Assembly: GCA_046299555.1 (NCBI GenBank) | Contig: JBKBHS010000001.1 | Location: forward strand, 558,001 to 622,000 | Source: CALKJP01 sp046299555 | GTDB lineage: Bacteria > Bacteroidota > Bacteroidia > JACCXN01 | Direction: 5' to 3' | DNA length: 64,000 bases | Shown: in pieces, positions 1 through 9,316 of the stretch | Position numbering within the stretch: the first letter of the stretch is position 1 | Layout of the letters: each line of letters opens with the position of its first letter | Program-made: the position numbers and the translations under genes | The notes under the pieces: model-generated | What the model saw: the letters and a program-made list of their open reading frames with translations, nothing else | Databases searched by the model: none | Told to the model about the DNA's origin: nothing

Positions 1-1052
1 TACAACAAGTACAAGACTCGGTAGTTCCAAGCCCTATTTTAGTGCTTCCTATTAAACCGCCTGTTTTAGATACCAATACAATAAACGATAAAACCTCTAA
101 CAAAAGCAAAAAAGAAAATAAAAGTAAAAATACCGTTGCTACAAACAAGTCTGAAAACAAAATAAAAATTGCTCCTCAATTAAATGAGCCCCGTAAAGAT
201 TCTGTAATACCATTAGAACAAGTAAAAAATGATACTATAAATAAAGTACTTGATTCTGTAGTTACAGTTAAAATCGATAGTAGTTCTGTAAATAAAACTT
301 TTATTAAACAAGATTCTAATATTGTTGCCGAAAAATTTAGATCATCACTTTTTCGAAATCATGAATTGCAAATAAAGTATTTTGAGCCAAAAGAAAGAAT
401 AAATGTAGTAAGCGATTGGGAGTTAGGAGTTATATTTCTTATATCGTTACTTATATTGCTCAATAAAATTTTAAATCCCAAAAAATGGGATCAACAATTA
501 AAAATACTTATTTCAAAAAGAACATTTGAACAGCAATTAAGAGACGAAAAAGATTTTCGTTCGCCATTTTTATTTTTACAATTTATAGCATCACTACTAA
601 CAGTTGCTTTATTTGCCTACCAATTAACTTTATTTAAAACAACCTTGTTTTCAGAAGAAAATAATTATACCATCTATTTTAAAATTTTGTTGTTTATATT
701 GGCTTTGTTGGTGGTTTATTTTATTTCGCAAAAAATAGCTGGATTTGTACTTCAAAAAAGCAAAGTTGTAAGCGAATATTTATTATCAACCTTGTTGCTG
801 TTTAATATAAGCGGAATATTTTTATTTCCATTAATTATCGGGTTAAAGTATGCACATGATATACCAAGCAGCGTATTTTTTAATACAGGTATTTTTTTAT
901 TAGGATTTTTCTTTATATTTAAACTTTACAAAGGCTTAACCATTGCTTCATCTTATAATAGCCTTTATTTATTCTATTTATTTTTATACATTTGCACCCT
1001 TGAAATTTTACCCATACTTATTGTGGTAAAAATTCTTACAGAAAATTTGTAA
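1..1052 (+). CDS. DUF4271 membrane protein (5' end outside window)
   Basis: The reading frame is open to the left edge (first full codon at base 3), so the true start is not in the window; a GTG at 42 is only an internal valine codon. The visible part has a low-complexity Ser/Lys/Asn-rich stretch of about 120 residues, then about six hydrophobic segments beginning near VSDWELGVIF, which matches the DUF4271 family of Bacteroidota inner-membrane proteins of unknown function. The gene lies just upstream of hemD in the same direction, an arrangement I recall from other members of the phylum. The function is unknown; the family call rests on topology, length and the hemD neighbour. Confidence 0.75.
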   Translation, partial: QQVQDSVVPSPILVLPIKPPVLDTNTINDKTSNKSKKENKSKNTVATNKSENKIKIAPQLNEPRKDSVIPLEQVKNDTINKVLDSVVTVKIDSSSVNKTFIKQDSNIVAEKFRSSLFRNHELQIKYFEPKERINVVSDWELGVIFLISLLILLNKILNPKKWDQQLKILISKRTFEQQLRDEKDFRSPFLFLQFIASLLTVALFAYQLTLFKTTLFSEENNYTIYFKILLFILALLVVYFISQKIAGFVLQKSKVVSEYLLSTLLLFNISGIFLFPLIIGLKYAHDIPSSVFFNTGIFLLGFFFIFKLYKGLTIASSYNSLYLFYLFLYICTLEILPILIVVKILTENL

Positions 1053-1139
1053 TATTTTTTGGTGAACAATTACTAATTACTACAAGCTTATTAACTTATA
1101 TAACGCTTGTTTGTGTTTGATTAAAATAACACTTTTAGA

Positions 1140-1883
1140 ATGAAAGTAAAAAGCATTTTAGTAACACAACCGCAACCTGAAACAGAAAAATCACCTTATT
1201 TTGATTTAGCCAAAAAATATAAGCTTAAAATAGATTTTCGTCCTTTTATTCATGTAGAAGGGGTATCGGCTGCTGAATTTAGAAAATCAAAAATTAATAT
1301 TCCGGACTATTCGGCCATTATTTTAACTAGTAGAAATGCGGTAGATCATTTTTTCAGACTTTGTCAAGAATTGAGATATACCGTGCCTGACGATTTAAAA
1401 TATTTTTGCATATCGGAATCCACAGCTTATTATCTTCAAAAATATATTACATACCGTAAGCGAAAAATATTTTTTGGGAAACAGACCATTCGCGATTTAA
1501 TGGATGTAATTAAAAAGCATAAAGAAGAAAATTTTTTACTTCCCTGTTCTGATATTCATAAACAAGATATCACTGATTTGCTCGATCAGCAAAAAATTAA
1601 ATATTCTAAAGCTGTTTTTTATCGAACTGTTTGCAGCGATTTATCAGATTTGGCTAATGTAAACTATGATGTTTTAGTGTTTTTTAGTCCTTACGATATT
1701 AAATCATTGTTTCAAAATTTTCCAAAATTCAAACAAAATAAAACACGTATTGCCGTATTTGGAGCTACTACTTTAAAAGCTGCCGAAGAAGCCAAGTTGG
1801 TTGTTGATATTCCGGCACCTACTCCTCAAGCACCATCTATGACCATGGCGCTGGAGCAGTATATAGCAAAAGTGAATAAATAA
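1140..1883 (+). CDS. hemD: uroporphyrinogen-III synthase
   Basis: This 247-residue protein has the usual HemD length and the two-lobed pattern: an N-terminal lobe with AIILTSRNAVDHFF (about residues 59-72) and a second lobe with VLVFFSPYDIKSLF (about 179-192). Both are the Rossmann-like strands that carry the conserved Thr/Ser-Ser segments. HemD closes and rearranges hydroxymethylbilane to uroporphyrinogen III in the cytosol, on the way to haem. No other haem gene is in view. HemD sequences diverge strongly, so the call rests on these segments, length and the DUF4271 neighbour. It is convergent with the 84-residue gene, 7 bases away. Confidence 0.85.
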   Translation: MKVKSILVTQPQPETEKSPYFDLAKKYKLKIDFRPFIHVEGVSAAEFRKSKINIPDYSAIILTSRNAVDHFFRLCQELRYTVPDDLKYFCISESTAYYLQKYITYRKRKIFFGKQTIRDLMDVIKKHKEENFLLPCSDIHKQDITDLLDQQKIKYSKAVFYRTVCSDLSDLANVNYDVLVFFSPYDIKSLFQNFPKFKQNKTRIAVFGATTLKAAEEAKLVVDIPAPTPQAPSMTMALEQYIAKVNK

Positions 1884-1890
1884 TTTTTAA

Positions 1891-2145
1891 TTATTCTTCT
1901 TCATCGTCTTCAACCGGCTCAGCTCCAACAATATCATCAGGATTGATGATAAAATCCGATTGCAAATGAAAAACGTCTAATACATTGGTTTGAAGCAATT
2001 TTGAGGCTTCTGCAGCCGAAGAAAAATGCAGTATAGATTCTCCGTTTTTTTCATCTTCCCACACAATACCATAAACATCTTTACCTGACTTTAGTCTGAA
2101 TCGGCAATGTTTATAATAATACGATTTTAAATCGTTTTTATTCAT
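1891..2145 (-). CDS. small hypothetical protein, acidic tail
   Basis: This encodes 84 residues. I do not recognise the family. The N-terminal half is basic and aromatic (KSYYYKHCRFRLKSGKDVYG), suggestive of a small beta-barrel or Sm/SH3-like fold, and the C-terminus is acidic (VEDDEEE). It has no signal peptide or membrane segment and is probably cytosolic. It has normal codon use and its own ATG, and there is no overlapping alternative, which supports it being a real gene. It ends 7 bases from the hemD stop codon with no obvious terminator between them. Confidence 0.6.
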   Translation of the reverse strand: MNKNDLKSYYYKHCRFRLKSGKDVYGIVWEDEKNGESILHFSSAAEASKLLQTNVLDVFHLQSDFIINPDDIVGAEPVEDDEEE

Positions 2146-2310
2146 AAATAAATTTTACTTGACCTTGTATTTACAACACTATATTAACGAAAATTGAGAA
2201 GAGTAGTTGTGTTAAATTTTCAACATTGGTTAATAACAATGCTGTTTAATTGATTTACATGGTATTAAAAAAGGTAAATTTTAATAAAAAATGATATAAT
2301 TTTTTACAAT

Positions 2311-2997
2311 TTAATTTTTCAATTTCCCTTCTGCTTGATTTTTTTGAATAAATTGTTTTTGATTTTCTAAAGCTCTTTTATTTTGGTCCAAATTACTTTT
2401 GTTTTTTATTAAAAGTAATTCAGCTTTTTTTAAAGCTTCTTTGTTATTTTTATTTTTATCAATGGCTTTTTCAAGTTTTGCTTTTTCTTTTAAAAGATTT
2501 TTGTTTTCCTTTTCCAGATTTTTCAAATCTTTAAAAGCATTTTTTAATTTAAGCGCATATTGATCGTTGTAAAATTTATAAGTAAAGTCATAAACAAATT
2601 GGCGTGCTGCTTCAAATTCGCTTGGGTGTGTATCGGATGAAATAAAAGTGCCATTTATATTAAATGCAAAATAGGCAGTAATTTTTTTCCCGAAACTTTC
2701 TTCTTTATAAGCGCAAAAAACATTTATGGGTTTATTATTTATGGAATTAATTTTTGCCGAACTGGCAATTGTTTCGCGTTTAGTTGATTTTACTTTAGCC
2801 TTATAATGTTTCATGTGTTTTTCAAAGGCTCTCATTACTTCAATTTGCGAAACATTTGTAAATTCTGATGATATGGCCGGTTGCGGTCCAATTGAAAAAA
2901 TAACACTTGCTTCTGATAATTTGACTTCAACGGGGTTTTGAGCAAAAATTTTAGCAGTTAAAATAAAAATTAAATAAAGTTTTAAAACCGATTTCAT
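2311..2997 (-). CDS. secreted coiled-coil protein, unknown function
   Basis: This is a 228-residue protein with a clear signal peptide (residues 1-19, cleavage likely after IFA at AQNPVE). A mixed alpha/beta domain covers about residues 20-145. A Lys/Glu/Asn-rich coiled coil runs from about 150 to the end (LEKENKNLLKEKAKLEKAI). It is probably periplasmic. Its ATG overlaps the stop codon of the upstream DUF502 gene by one base (TAATG), which implies one transcript and translational coupling. No family recognised. Confidence 0.6.
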   Translation of the reverse strand: MKSVLKLYLIFILTAKIFAQNPVEVKLSEASVIFSIGPQPAISSEFTNVSQIEVMRAFEKHMKHYKAKVKSTKRETIASSAKINSINNKPINVFCAYKEESFGKKITAYFAFNINGTFISSDTHPSEFEAARQFVYDFTYKFYNDQYALKLKNAFKDLKNLEKENKNLLKEKAKLEKAIDKNKNNKEALKKAELLLIKNKSNLDQNKRALENQKQFIQKNQAEGKLKN

Positions 2998-3578
2998 TAT
3001 TTTAATGGGGTTTCTATAATTCCTCCGGAAACAATAAATTTCATTGCTTCTGATGAGGACATATCAATAGGCTTAACTCTATCGGTGCTTACCACAAATA
3101 AATTACCTGAAAAATTGTAAGAATGAGGTAAATATACTGCTACTTTACCTCCCTGTATTCCTAATTTCTCTAAATCAGTTTGTGTGATAAATCCTATTTT
3201 TTCGATACTTGCATCGGCATTCATGGCCACTAAAACAGGTTTGTTAAATCTTTTATTTTCTCCAACAAATGCTTTAAGGATGTCTTTTATGGAAGTATAA
3301 ATAAGGCTTACAAAAGGAGTTTTTTCGATTAATTCTTCCGTAATTCTAAAAAATGGCCGAAATAAAATGGAACTTCCAAGAATACCAAATACAATTATTA
3401 ATAAAACCAATAAGGCAAGTCCAACAAACGGATCAACTATCGGATGTATGGTAAACCCAATGCGATGTAAGGTATCGCCTATTAATAAAAATATTTGAAC
3501 TACTACATATATAGCAATACTAATGGGTACAGTATATAGTAAACCTCGTAAAAAATATTGTACAAATAATCGTAACAT
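2997..3578 (-). CDS. DUF502 family membrane protein
   Basis: This 193-residue protein has two transmembrane helices (about 9-32 and 46-72), the segment RPFFRITEELIEKTPFVSLIYTSIKDI reduced here to its typical core PFVSLIYTSIKDILKAF, and a soluble domain containing VAVYLPHSYNFSGNLFVV, all typical of DUF502. The molecular function of the family is not established. It is first in a two-gene unit with the secreted coiled-coil protein. A TACCTTTG -7 box sits so close to the ATG that the transcript would be leaderless or nearly so. Confidence 0.85.
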   Translation of the reverse strand: MLRLFVQYFLRGLLYTVPISIAIYVVVQIFLLIGDTLHRIGFTIHPIVDPFVGLALLVLLIIVFGILGSSILFRPFFRITEELIEKTPFVSLIYTSIKDILKAFVGENKRFNKPVLVAMNADASIEKIGFITQTDLEKLGIQGGKVAVYLPHSYNFSGNLFVVSTDRVKPIDMSSSEAMKFIVSGGIIETPLK

Positions 3579-3582
3579 GATA

Positions 3583-3590
3583 CAAAGGTA
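3583..3590 (-). promoter_or_regulatory. -7 promoter box of the DUF502 gene
   Basis: TACCTTTG on the minus strand fits the Bacteroidota -7 consensus TAnnTTTG. The expected start of transcription, about 7 bases downstream, coincides with the ATG at 3578. I see no clear -33 TTTG. Confidence 0.5.
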
Positions 3591-3752
3591 ATTACTTAAA
3601 CGAGAGTATAAACAACTTTAGATAATGCTTTTAAAAATATGTTTAAATATGTAATTTATATTATTAGATAATGATGCGAAAAATACTTCGAAAAATGATT
3701 AGTATGTTTGGTAAAATTAAAATCGAGGAATGCTTAAGACCGTAAATTTTAA

Positions 3753-6700
3753 TTAGATTTGAATAGGTTCAAACTCGTGCATTGTTTTAATTAAATCAAG
3801 CGCTTTACTAACGCTGTCTACTTGTTCAAATACAATACTTAGTTTGTTGTTTTGCTCTTTCATTTTGCAGGCGCGAGAATTTTTCTGCACATAATGCAGT
3901 ACCTTGTTAAATGCATCGCTTTGATAAAATGGCGATTCCTGATTACTGATAAAGTAGCCAATCAATTTATTGCTTTTCAATACAATTTTTTCGAGGCCAA
4001 TTTGCTTGGCAATTATGCGTAGCCTCACAATATTCATCAATTCTAGTGTTGGCTGTGGAACAGGTCCAAAGCGGTCTTTTAGCTTTTCTTCAAAGTTTAT
4101 AATAGCCTCTTCTTTTTCCAGATTATCTAATTCTTTATATAAATGCAATCGTTCGGTAATGTTTGATACATATTCGTCAGGAATTAAAATTTCCATGTCG
4201 GTTTCAATTACACATTCATTAACAAACGATGCATTATTCATTGATTCCGGCAGCACAAATTCTGTTTCTGCTTTTTCCTGTTCAGATTTTGCTTCGTATT
4301 CTTTGCGCATTTCATCTTTTAATTCTTGCATGGCTTCTTGCAAAATTTTCATATACATATCGTAACCAATGTCAGAAATAAAACCACTTTGTTCTGCACC
4401 CAATAAATCACCGGCACCTCGAATGTCTAAGTCGCGCATAGCTATATGAAATCCGCTTCCAATATCTGAAAATTGTTCTATGGCTTGTAACCGTTTACGA
4501 GCTTCGGGAGTAAGAACTGAAAGAGGAGGAGAGAGTAAGTAGCAAAATGCTTTTTTATTGGAACGCCCTACGCGCCCGCGCATCTGATGCAAATCACTTA
4601 GTCCAAACATGTGTGCATCGTTTATAATAATGGTGTTGGCATTAGGGATGTCCAATCCTGATTCAATAATGGTAGTAGCCACCAGAACATCGAAATATCC
4701 TTCTACAAATTGCATCATTATATCTTCCAATTTTTCACCGTCCATTTGTCCATGAGCAAAAGCAACTCGAGCATCGGGAACAAGTCTTTGAATCATACCT
4801 GCCAATTCAGGTAAATTTTGTACACGATTATGAATGAAGAAAACTTGTCCACCCCTTTGTAATTCATAGCTTATAGCATCTCGAATCAATTCTTCGTTAA
4901 AGCTGTGTAGTTCTGTATGTACAGGTTGACGATTGGGAGGAGGAGTATTAATAACTGATAAATCTCTTGCTCCCATTAACGAAAATTGAAGTGTTCTTGG
5001 AATAGGTGTAGCTGTAAGCGTAAGTGTATCCACATTGGTTTTTAAAAGCTTGAGTTTGTCTTTTACATTTACTCCAAACTTTTGTTCTTCATCAATTATT
5101 AATAATCCTAAATCTTTAAATTTAATATCTTTTCCAACAAGACGGTGAGTAGCTATTATTATATCAATTTTCCCTTCTTCCAATTTTTTTAGTGTTTCTT
5201 TTTGTTGTTTAGCTGTTTTAAAACGATTGATATAATCTACATTACAAGGAAACCCTTTTAAACGCTCGCTAAATGTTTTATAATGTTGTAACGCTAAAAT
5301 CGTTGTTGGAACAAGAACTGCAACTTGCTTATTATCGCATACTGCTTTAAAAGCGGCACGTATGGCAATTTCTGTTTTGCCAAATCCTACATCTCCACAA
5401 ATCAATCTATCCATTGGAGCTGGCGATTCCATATCGCGTTTCACATCATTAGTAGCTTTTTCTTGATCGGGAGTATCTTCATAAATAAATGAAGCTTCGA
5501 GTTCGTTCTGTAAATAGGTATCGGGCGAAAACGCAAATCCCTTCATACTTTTGCGTTTGGCATATAATTTTACCAAATCAAAGGCAAGGGTTTTAACTCG
5601 TGCTTTTGTTTTTTGTTTTAAATTGCTCCAGGTATTAGAGCCAAGTTTGTTTAATTTAGGTTGTGTGCCTTCTTTTCCAGTATATTTTGAAATACGATGT
5701 AATGAATGTATGCTAACGTATAAAATATCGTTGTCTTTATAAATTAATCGAATGGCTTCTTGAATTTTTCCGTTTACTTCAATTTTTTCAAGACCTCCAA
5801 AGCGGCCAATACCATGGTCGATATGGGTTACGTAATCGCCCGGATTTAATCCGTACAATTCTTTTAAGGTAATGGCTTCGTTCTTTTTAAATCCTATGTC
5901 TTTTAAACGAAAACGTTGATATCGCTCAAAAATTTGATGGTCGGTATAGCAGGCAATTTTTAATTCTTTATCAATAAATCCTTCATGAAGGGTAGAAATG
6001 ATAATTTGAAATAAATCCCCATCAGCATTTTTATTTGGAGCTATATCATTAAAAATCGTTTTTAATCGTTCTGCTTGTTTGTTATTATCTGCGAAAATAT
6101 AGGTGGTGAAATTTGCTGTTTTATTTTGCTGCAAATTTTCAAGCAGCAATTCAAAATTTTTATTGAAAGTAGGTTGAGGCGTGGTTTGAAACAACAATGT
6201 TTGCGCAGGCTGCAGTATACATTGCTGACCAAATTCTACCACACTTTTTTCGAGTAAATGTTTTTTGAAAAATTCAGAAGAAATAAATAATTCTTTGGGT
6301 TCAAGGTGTTTTATTTCTTTCGATGTTTGAACATAGGCTTTTTCTGCCAGTTCATATGCTTTATCTAATCTGTCGCAACACAGTTGTATATCTTGAATCC
6401 AAATCAGTGTGTTATGGTGCAGGTATTCTAAAAAAGACGTACGATGTTCTTCTACCAGTTTTTTCTGTACATTGGGAATAATGCTAATGTGCTGCAAAGT
6501 TTTTATCGAAAGCTGAGAAACGGGGTCAAAGCTGCGGATAGAATCTACATCATCGCCAAAAAGTTCAATACGGTAAGGATAATCATCCGAAAAAGAAAAA
6601 ACATCAATTATACCACCACGAATGGAATATTGTCCCGGCTCCAACACATAATCTACCAACTGAAAACCATATTCCTGAAATAAATCGTTTAAAAAATCAA

Positions 6701-7157
6701 TGCTTACTTTTTCTCCTATGTTCAGCTTTAGTGTGTTTTTTTCCAGGTGTTGTCGTGTAACAACTTTTTCGCTCAGTGCATCCGGATAGCTAACAATACA
6801 CAAAGGCTTATTGCTTTGGTTGATGGTGTTAAGAACTTCCGCACGCAGTAGAATATTAGCATTGTCTGTTTCGAGCGGTTCGTATGGTTTTTTGTAAGAG
6901 GTAGGATAAAACAACACACTGCTTTCGGGTAGTAAGGTTTCTAAATCGTTTAAAAAGTAAGCAGCCTCTTCTTTATCGTTTAATATAAAAAGAAAATGAT
7001 GATTAGATTGTTTAAATGCAGCGGCTGCAATAAATGATTTGGATGAACCTACAGCACCTCGCAAATGAAAATAAGAAACCTGCTCTGAATAGTTTTCAGA
7101 TAGTTTTTTTACGGCAGGATGATGGGTATATAATTCTAAAATCTTCCCTATTTCCAT
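3753..7157 (-). CDS. mfd: transcription-repair coupling factor
   Basis: This 1134-residue protein matches full-length Mfd. In order it has an N-terminal UvrB-homology region with the EPGQYSIRGGIIDVF motif (about 173-187), the RNA-polymerase interaction (CarD-like) domain at about 440-495 (GDYVTHIDHGIGRFGG), Walker A GDVGFGKTE (588-596), DEEQ (about 689-692), TATPIPRTL (715-723), a helicase C-terminal domain with QMRGRVGRS, and a C-terminal TRCF domain. Mfd removes RNA polymerase stalled at lesions and recruits UvrA. It is transcribed alone; long antisense open frames inside it are shadows. Confidence 0.98.
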   Translation of the reverse strand: MEIGKILELYTHHPAVKKLSENYSEQVSYFHLRGAVGSSKSFIAAAAFKQSNHHFLFILNDKEEAAYFLNDLETLLPESSVLFYPTSYKKPYEPLETDNANILLRAEVLNTINQSNKPLCIVSYPDALSEKVVTRQHLEKNTLKLNIGEKVSIDFLNDLFQEYGFQLVDYVLEPGQYSIRGGIIDVFSFSDDYPYRIELFGDDVDSIRSFDPVSQLSIKTLQHISIIPNVQKKLVEEHRTSFLEYLHHNTLIWIQDIQLCCDRLDKAYELAEKAYVQTSKEIKHLEPKELFISSEFFKKHLLEKSVVEFGQQCILQPAQTLLFQTTPQPTFNKNFELLLENLQQNKTANFTTYIFADNNKQAERLKTIFNDIAPNKNADGDLFQIIISTLHEGFIDKELKIACYTDHQIFERYQRFRLKDIGFKKNEAITLKELYGLNPGDYVTHIDHGIGRFGGLEKIEVNGKIQEAIRLIYKDNDILYVSIHSLHRISKYTGKEGTQPKLNKLGSNTWSNLKQKTKARVKTLAFDLVKLYAKRKSMKGFAFSPDTYLQNELEASFIYEDTPDQEKATNDVKRDMESPAPMDRLICGDVGFGKTEIAIRAAFKAVCDNKQVAVLVPTTILALQHYKTFSERLKGFPCNVDYINRFKTAKQQKETLKKLEEGKIDIIIATHRLVGKDIKFKDLGLLIIDEEQKFGVNVKDKLKLLKTNVDTLTLTATPIPRTLQFSLMGARDLSVINTPPPNRQPVHTELHSFNEELIRDAISYELQRGGQVFFIHNRVQNLPELAGMIQRLVPDARVAFAHGQMDGEKLEDIMMQFVEGYFDVLVATTIIESGLDIPNANTIIINDAHMFGLSDLHQMRGRVGRSNKKAFCYLLSPPLSVLTPEARKRLQAIEQFSDIGSGFHIAMRDLDIRGAGDLLGAEQSGFISDIGYDMYMKILQEAMQELKDEMRKEYEAKSEQEKAETEFVLPESMNNASFVNECVIETDMEILIPDEYVSNITERLHLYKELDNLEKEEAIINFEEKLKDRFGPVPQPTLELMNIVRLRIIAKQIGLEKIVLKSNKLIGYFISNQESPFYQSDAFNKVLHYVQKNSRACKMKEQNNKLSIVFEQVDSVSKALDLIKTMHEFEPIQI

Positions 7158-7176
7158 TCCTCTCTTTTATAAGTTG

Positions 7177-7184
7177 CGAAGATA
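7177..7184 (-). promoter_or_regulatory. candidate -7 box of mfd
   Basis: TATCTTCG on the minus strand differs from TAnnTTTG at one position and lies 19 bases before the mfd ATG. The same TAnnTTCG variant occurs upstream of ppiD (41131-41138) and near the DMT transporter start (47530-47537). Confidence 0.35.
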
Positions 7185-7318
7185 ATTGAAACAAGCCGGA
7201 TTAGGAAAATGTTTAGTTGTTTTAATTTAGACATTAAAGAGCAAAAAAGAGATAAGAAAAGGCTTATTATGCAAGGAATATAATATATGTTTGATTAAAT
7301 AATCATCAAATAGACTAA

Positions 7319-7921
7319 TTATTTCTTCTGATACGCATGATTTCTCGACTTGCCTTCACTTAGCATGGCTATTGCTTTTTCTATGCGCGAAATTCGGGTT
7401 TCTTCTTTTTTAGCTTCAGTGATCCAATCAATATATTCTTTTTTATGGCTATTGCTTAAGGTTTCAAAAGTTTTTAAAGCTTCATTATTTTTCTTTAATG
7501 CTTTTAGGAAATAATCAGGCACTTCAATACTTGTGCTTTTTGTAGATGAAGTAGTTTGTTTAACTCCTGCCTCATTCAATTTTACTGCTTGCTTAACGTA
7601 TGAAATAAATATTTTTTCACTTGGTAAATCTTTTACAGAAGTTATTTTTCCTAGTTGTCCCATTCCAGTTTTACCTACTTTACTTAAAATTCCATGTTCA
7701 TCCTTCATTAAATTTCCTTTATGGAAAGTTAAGCTGCAATGTGCTTTAAATGCTGCTATGCTACAAAGCAACCCTTTGTATTCAAATGTAGGCATACCCC
7801 ATTTTATAGTTTCCATTACATCAGGGCAAGCTTTATGTACCAAGTAGCGGATGCGTTCTAAAATTGGTTTTGCAAAATCAGCCGATTTTTCGATGTAGTA
7901 ATCGATTTGAATGTTTTTCAT
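7319..7921 (-). CDS. DUF1801 / YdeI-OmdA family protein
   Basis: This is a 200-residue cytosolic protein. Residues about 15-110 form a DUF1801-type domain (KWGMPTFEYKGLLCSIAAFK, with HCSLTFHKG following). Residues about 135-200 carry the YdeI/OmdA tail (FETLSNSHKKEYIDWITEAK, then RISRIEKAIAMLSEGK). This domain pair is common in Bacteroidota. The biochemical role is not known. It stands alone between mfd and an intergenic palindrome. Confidence 0.85.
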   Translation of the reverse strand: MKNIQIDYYIEKSADFAKPILERIRYLVHKACPDVMETIKWGMPTFEYKGLLCSIAAFKAHCSLTFHKGNLMKDEHGILSKVGKTGMGQLGKITSVKDLPSEKIFISYVKQAVKLNEAGVKQTTSSTKSTSIEVPDYFLKALKKNNEALKTFETLSNSHKKEYIDWITEAKKEETRISRIEKAIAMLSEGKSRNHAYQKK

Positions 7922-7952
7922 TTTTCTTAAAATGCATAAACGATTTGTTAAT

Positions 7953-7980
7953 TAACTTTTTGTCTTGACACAAAAAGTTA
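7953..7980. repeat. 11-bp hairpin with cttgac loop
   Basis: The arms TAACTTTTTGT (7953-7963) and ACAAAAAGTTA (7970-7980) pair perfectly around the loop CTTGAC. The loop complement GTCAAG recurs at 7988-7993, immediately before the larger palindrome at 7993-8155. The two together probably form one intergenic element. Confidence 0.7.
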
Positions 7981-7992
7981 CAAAAAAGTCAA

Positions 7993-8155
7993 GAGCTGCA
8001 ATAGGCTTACACACTACCCTTTTATGTTGAATCAAGTTTGTCGGCACTGCTTAAATTTTACATCCTTTTTCACATTCCTTAAGTTGTAAAATTTATAAGG
8101 TGCCATTTTGCTCATTCCTTAATCACCTTGATTCAACGCTGGCTGATTGCAGCTC
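7993..8155. repeat. 163-bp nested inverted-repeat element
   Basis: Four perfect arm pairs lie in strictly nested order: GAGCTGCAAT 7993-8002 with 8146-8155; GTTGAATCAAG 8026-8036 with 8127-8137; GGCAC 8043-8047 with 8100-8104; AAATTTTACA 8053-8062 with 8085-8094. The whole could fold into a single long interrupted hairpin in DNA or RNA. It contains no open reading frame of note. It lies upstream of the YdeI-like gene and downstream of fbp, both on the minus strand. It could be a dispersed MITE-like repeat or a structured RNA; I cannot tell which from one copy. Confidence 0.75.
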
Positions 8156-8180
8156 GAAAATGAAGGCGTACTTAATGAAT

Positions 8181-9179
8181 TTATTTTAAAAACGATTCTG
8201 CTTTTTCTACCATATTTTTAGAGCCAATAAATAATGGAACGCGTTGATGTAATTGGGTAGGTTTAATTTCCATAATGCGTTGTCTGCCATTGGATGCTTT
8301 TCCACCGGCTTGTTCGGCAATAAAAGCTAAAGGATTACATTCATATAATAAGCGCAATTTTCCTTCGGGAGCTTTTTTAGTGCCCGGGTAGATATATATT
8401 CCGCCTTTAAGTAAATTGCGATGAAAATCTGCTACGAGTGAGCCTATGTATCTTCCTGAATATGGGCGATGAGTAGCTTTATCTTCTTCTTGACAATAAG
8501 CAATATATTTTCTTACCCCTTCTTCGCATTGATTGATATTGCCTTCATTAATTGAATAAATGGTTCCATCTTCAGGTATTTTAATGTTTGGATGCGATAG
8601 GCAAAATGTGCCAAGTGATGGATCTAAGGTAAATCCATTAACCCCATGACCTGTTGTATAAACAAGCATGGTAGATGAACCATAAATAATATACCCCGCA
8701 GCAACCTGAGCAGTTCCGGGTTGTAAAAAATCTTCCACACTCACCGGCTTGTTTTCATTCAATCTTCTATAAATTGAAAAAATTGTTCCGATAGAAACAT
8801 TTACATCAATGTTCGATGAGCCATCTAATGGGTCAAACAATACTACATATTTCCCTTTTTTTGAATTTTCGTTATCAAACACAACAATATCATCATTTTC
8901 TTCGGAGGCAATAGCGCAGGCTTCGCCTCTTACTTTCAAAGCATAAATAAATTGTTCATTAGCATATACATCTAACTTTTGTTGAGTTTCTCCCTGAATA
9001 TTTTCAGTGCCGGCTGCGCCTAAAATATCGTATACAAGCCCTGCTTTATTAACTTCGCGATTTATAATTTTTGCTGCTAATCGAATTGAACTTAATAAAC
9101 TGGAAAGCTCGCCCTTAGCGTATTTGAATTCGTTTTGGCGTTCTACAATAAACTCGCCTAAAGTAGTTATTTTAGCCAT
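8181..9179 (-). CDS. fbp: class 1 fructose-1,6-bisphosphatase
   Basis: This 332-residue protein is full length for class 1 FBPase. It has the metal-binding segment ASEEND (about 92-97) and the signature FDPLDGSSNIDVNVSIGTIF (115-134), with its Asp and Ser ligands. The substrate-side motif YIGSLVADFHRNL and the C-terminal GGKASNGRQRIMEI are also present. It hydrolyses fructose-1,6-bisphosphate in gluconeogenesis in the cytosol. It is monocistronic. Its ATG is the first codon of the conserved N-terminus. Confidence 0.97.
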   Translation of the reverse strand: MAKITTLGEFIVERQNEFKYAKGELSSLLSSIRLAAKIINREVNKAGLVYDILGAAGTENIQGETQQKLDVYANEQFIYALKVRGEACAIASEENDDIVVFDNENSKKGKYVVLFDPLDGSSNIDVNVSIGTIFSIYRRLNENKPVSVEDFLQPGTAQVAAGYIIYGSSTMLVYTTGHGVNGFTLDPSLGTFCLSHPNIKIPEDGTIYSINEGNINQCEEGVRKYIAYCQEEDKATHRPYSGRYIGSLVADFHRNLLKGGIYIYPGTKKAPEGKLRLLYECNPLAFIAEQAGGKASNGRQRIMEIKPTQLHQRVPLFIGSKNMVEKAESFLK

Positions 9180-9293
9180 ATTTGTATATAAAATTATTAT
9201 GCTACAAATTAACTATTTTTTTATCGTATTTAGTAAAAATAACTTCAATTTGTATTTTTTTAATATGAGCAGTAAACGCCTCGTTTAAAGCAT

Positions 9294-9301
9294 TAATTTT
9301 G
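9294..9301 (+). promoter_or_regulatory. -7 promoter box of the GNAT gene
   Basis: TAATTTTG fits TAnnTTTG and ends 15 bases before the ATG at 9317. It overlaps the upstream in-frame TTG at 9299, which argues against that TTG as the start. Confidence 0.5.
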
Positions 9302-9316
9302 CATAATTTACATAAT

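Noticed and set aside
3970..4365. Plus-strand open frame of 131 codons inside mfd
   Set aside because: It is the antisense shadow of a strongly conserved coding region; several more of this kind inside mfd, icd, gpmI and the Na/Pi genes were dismissed for the same reason.
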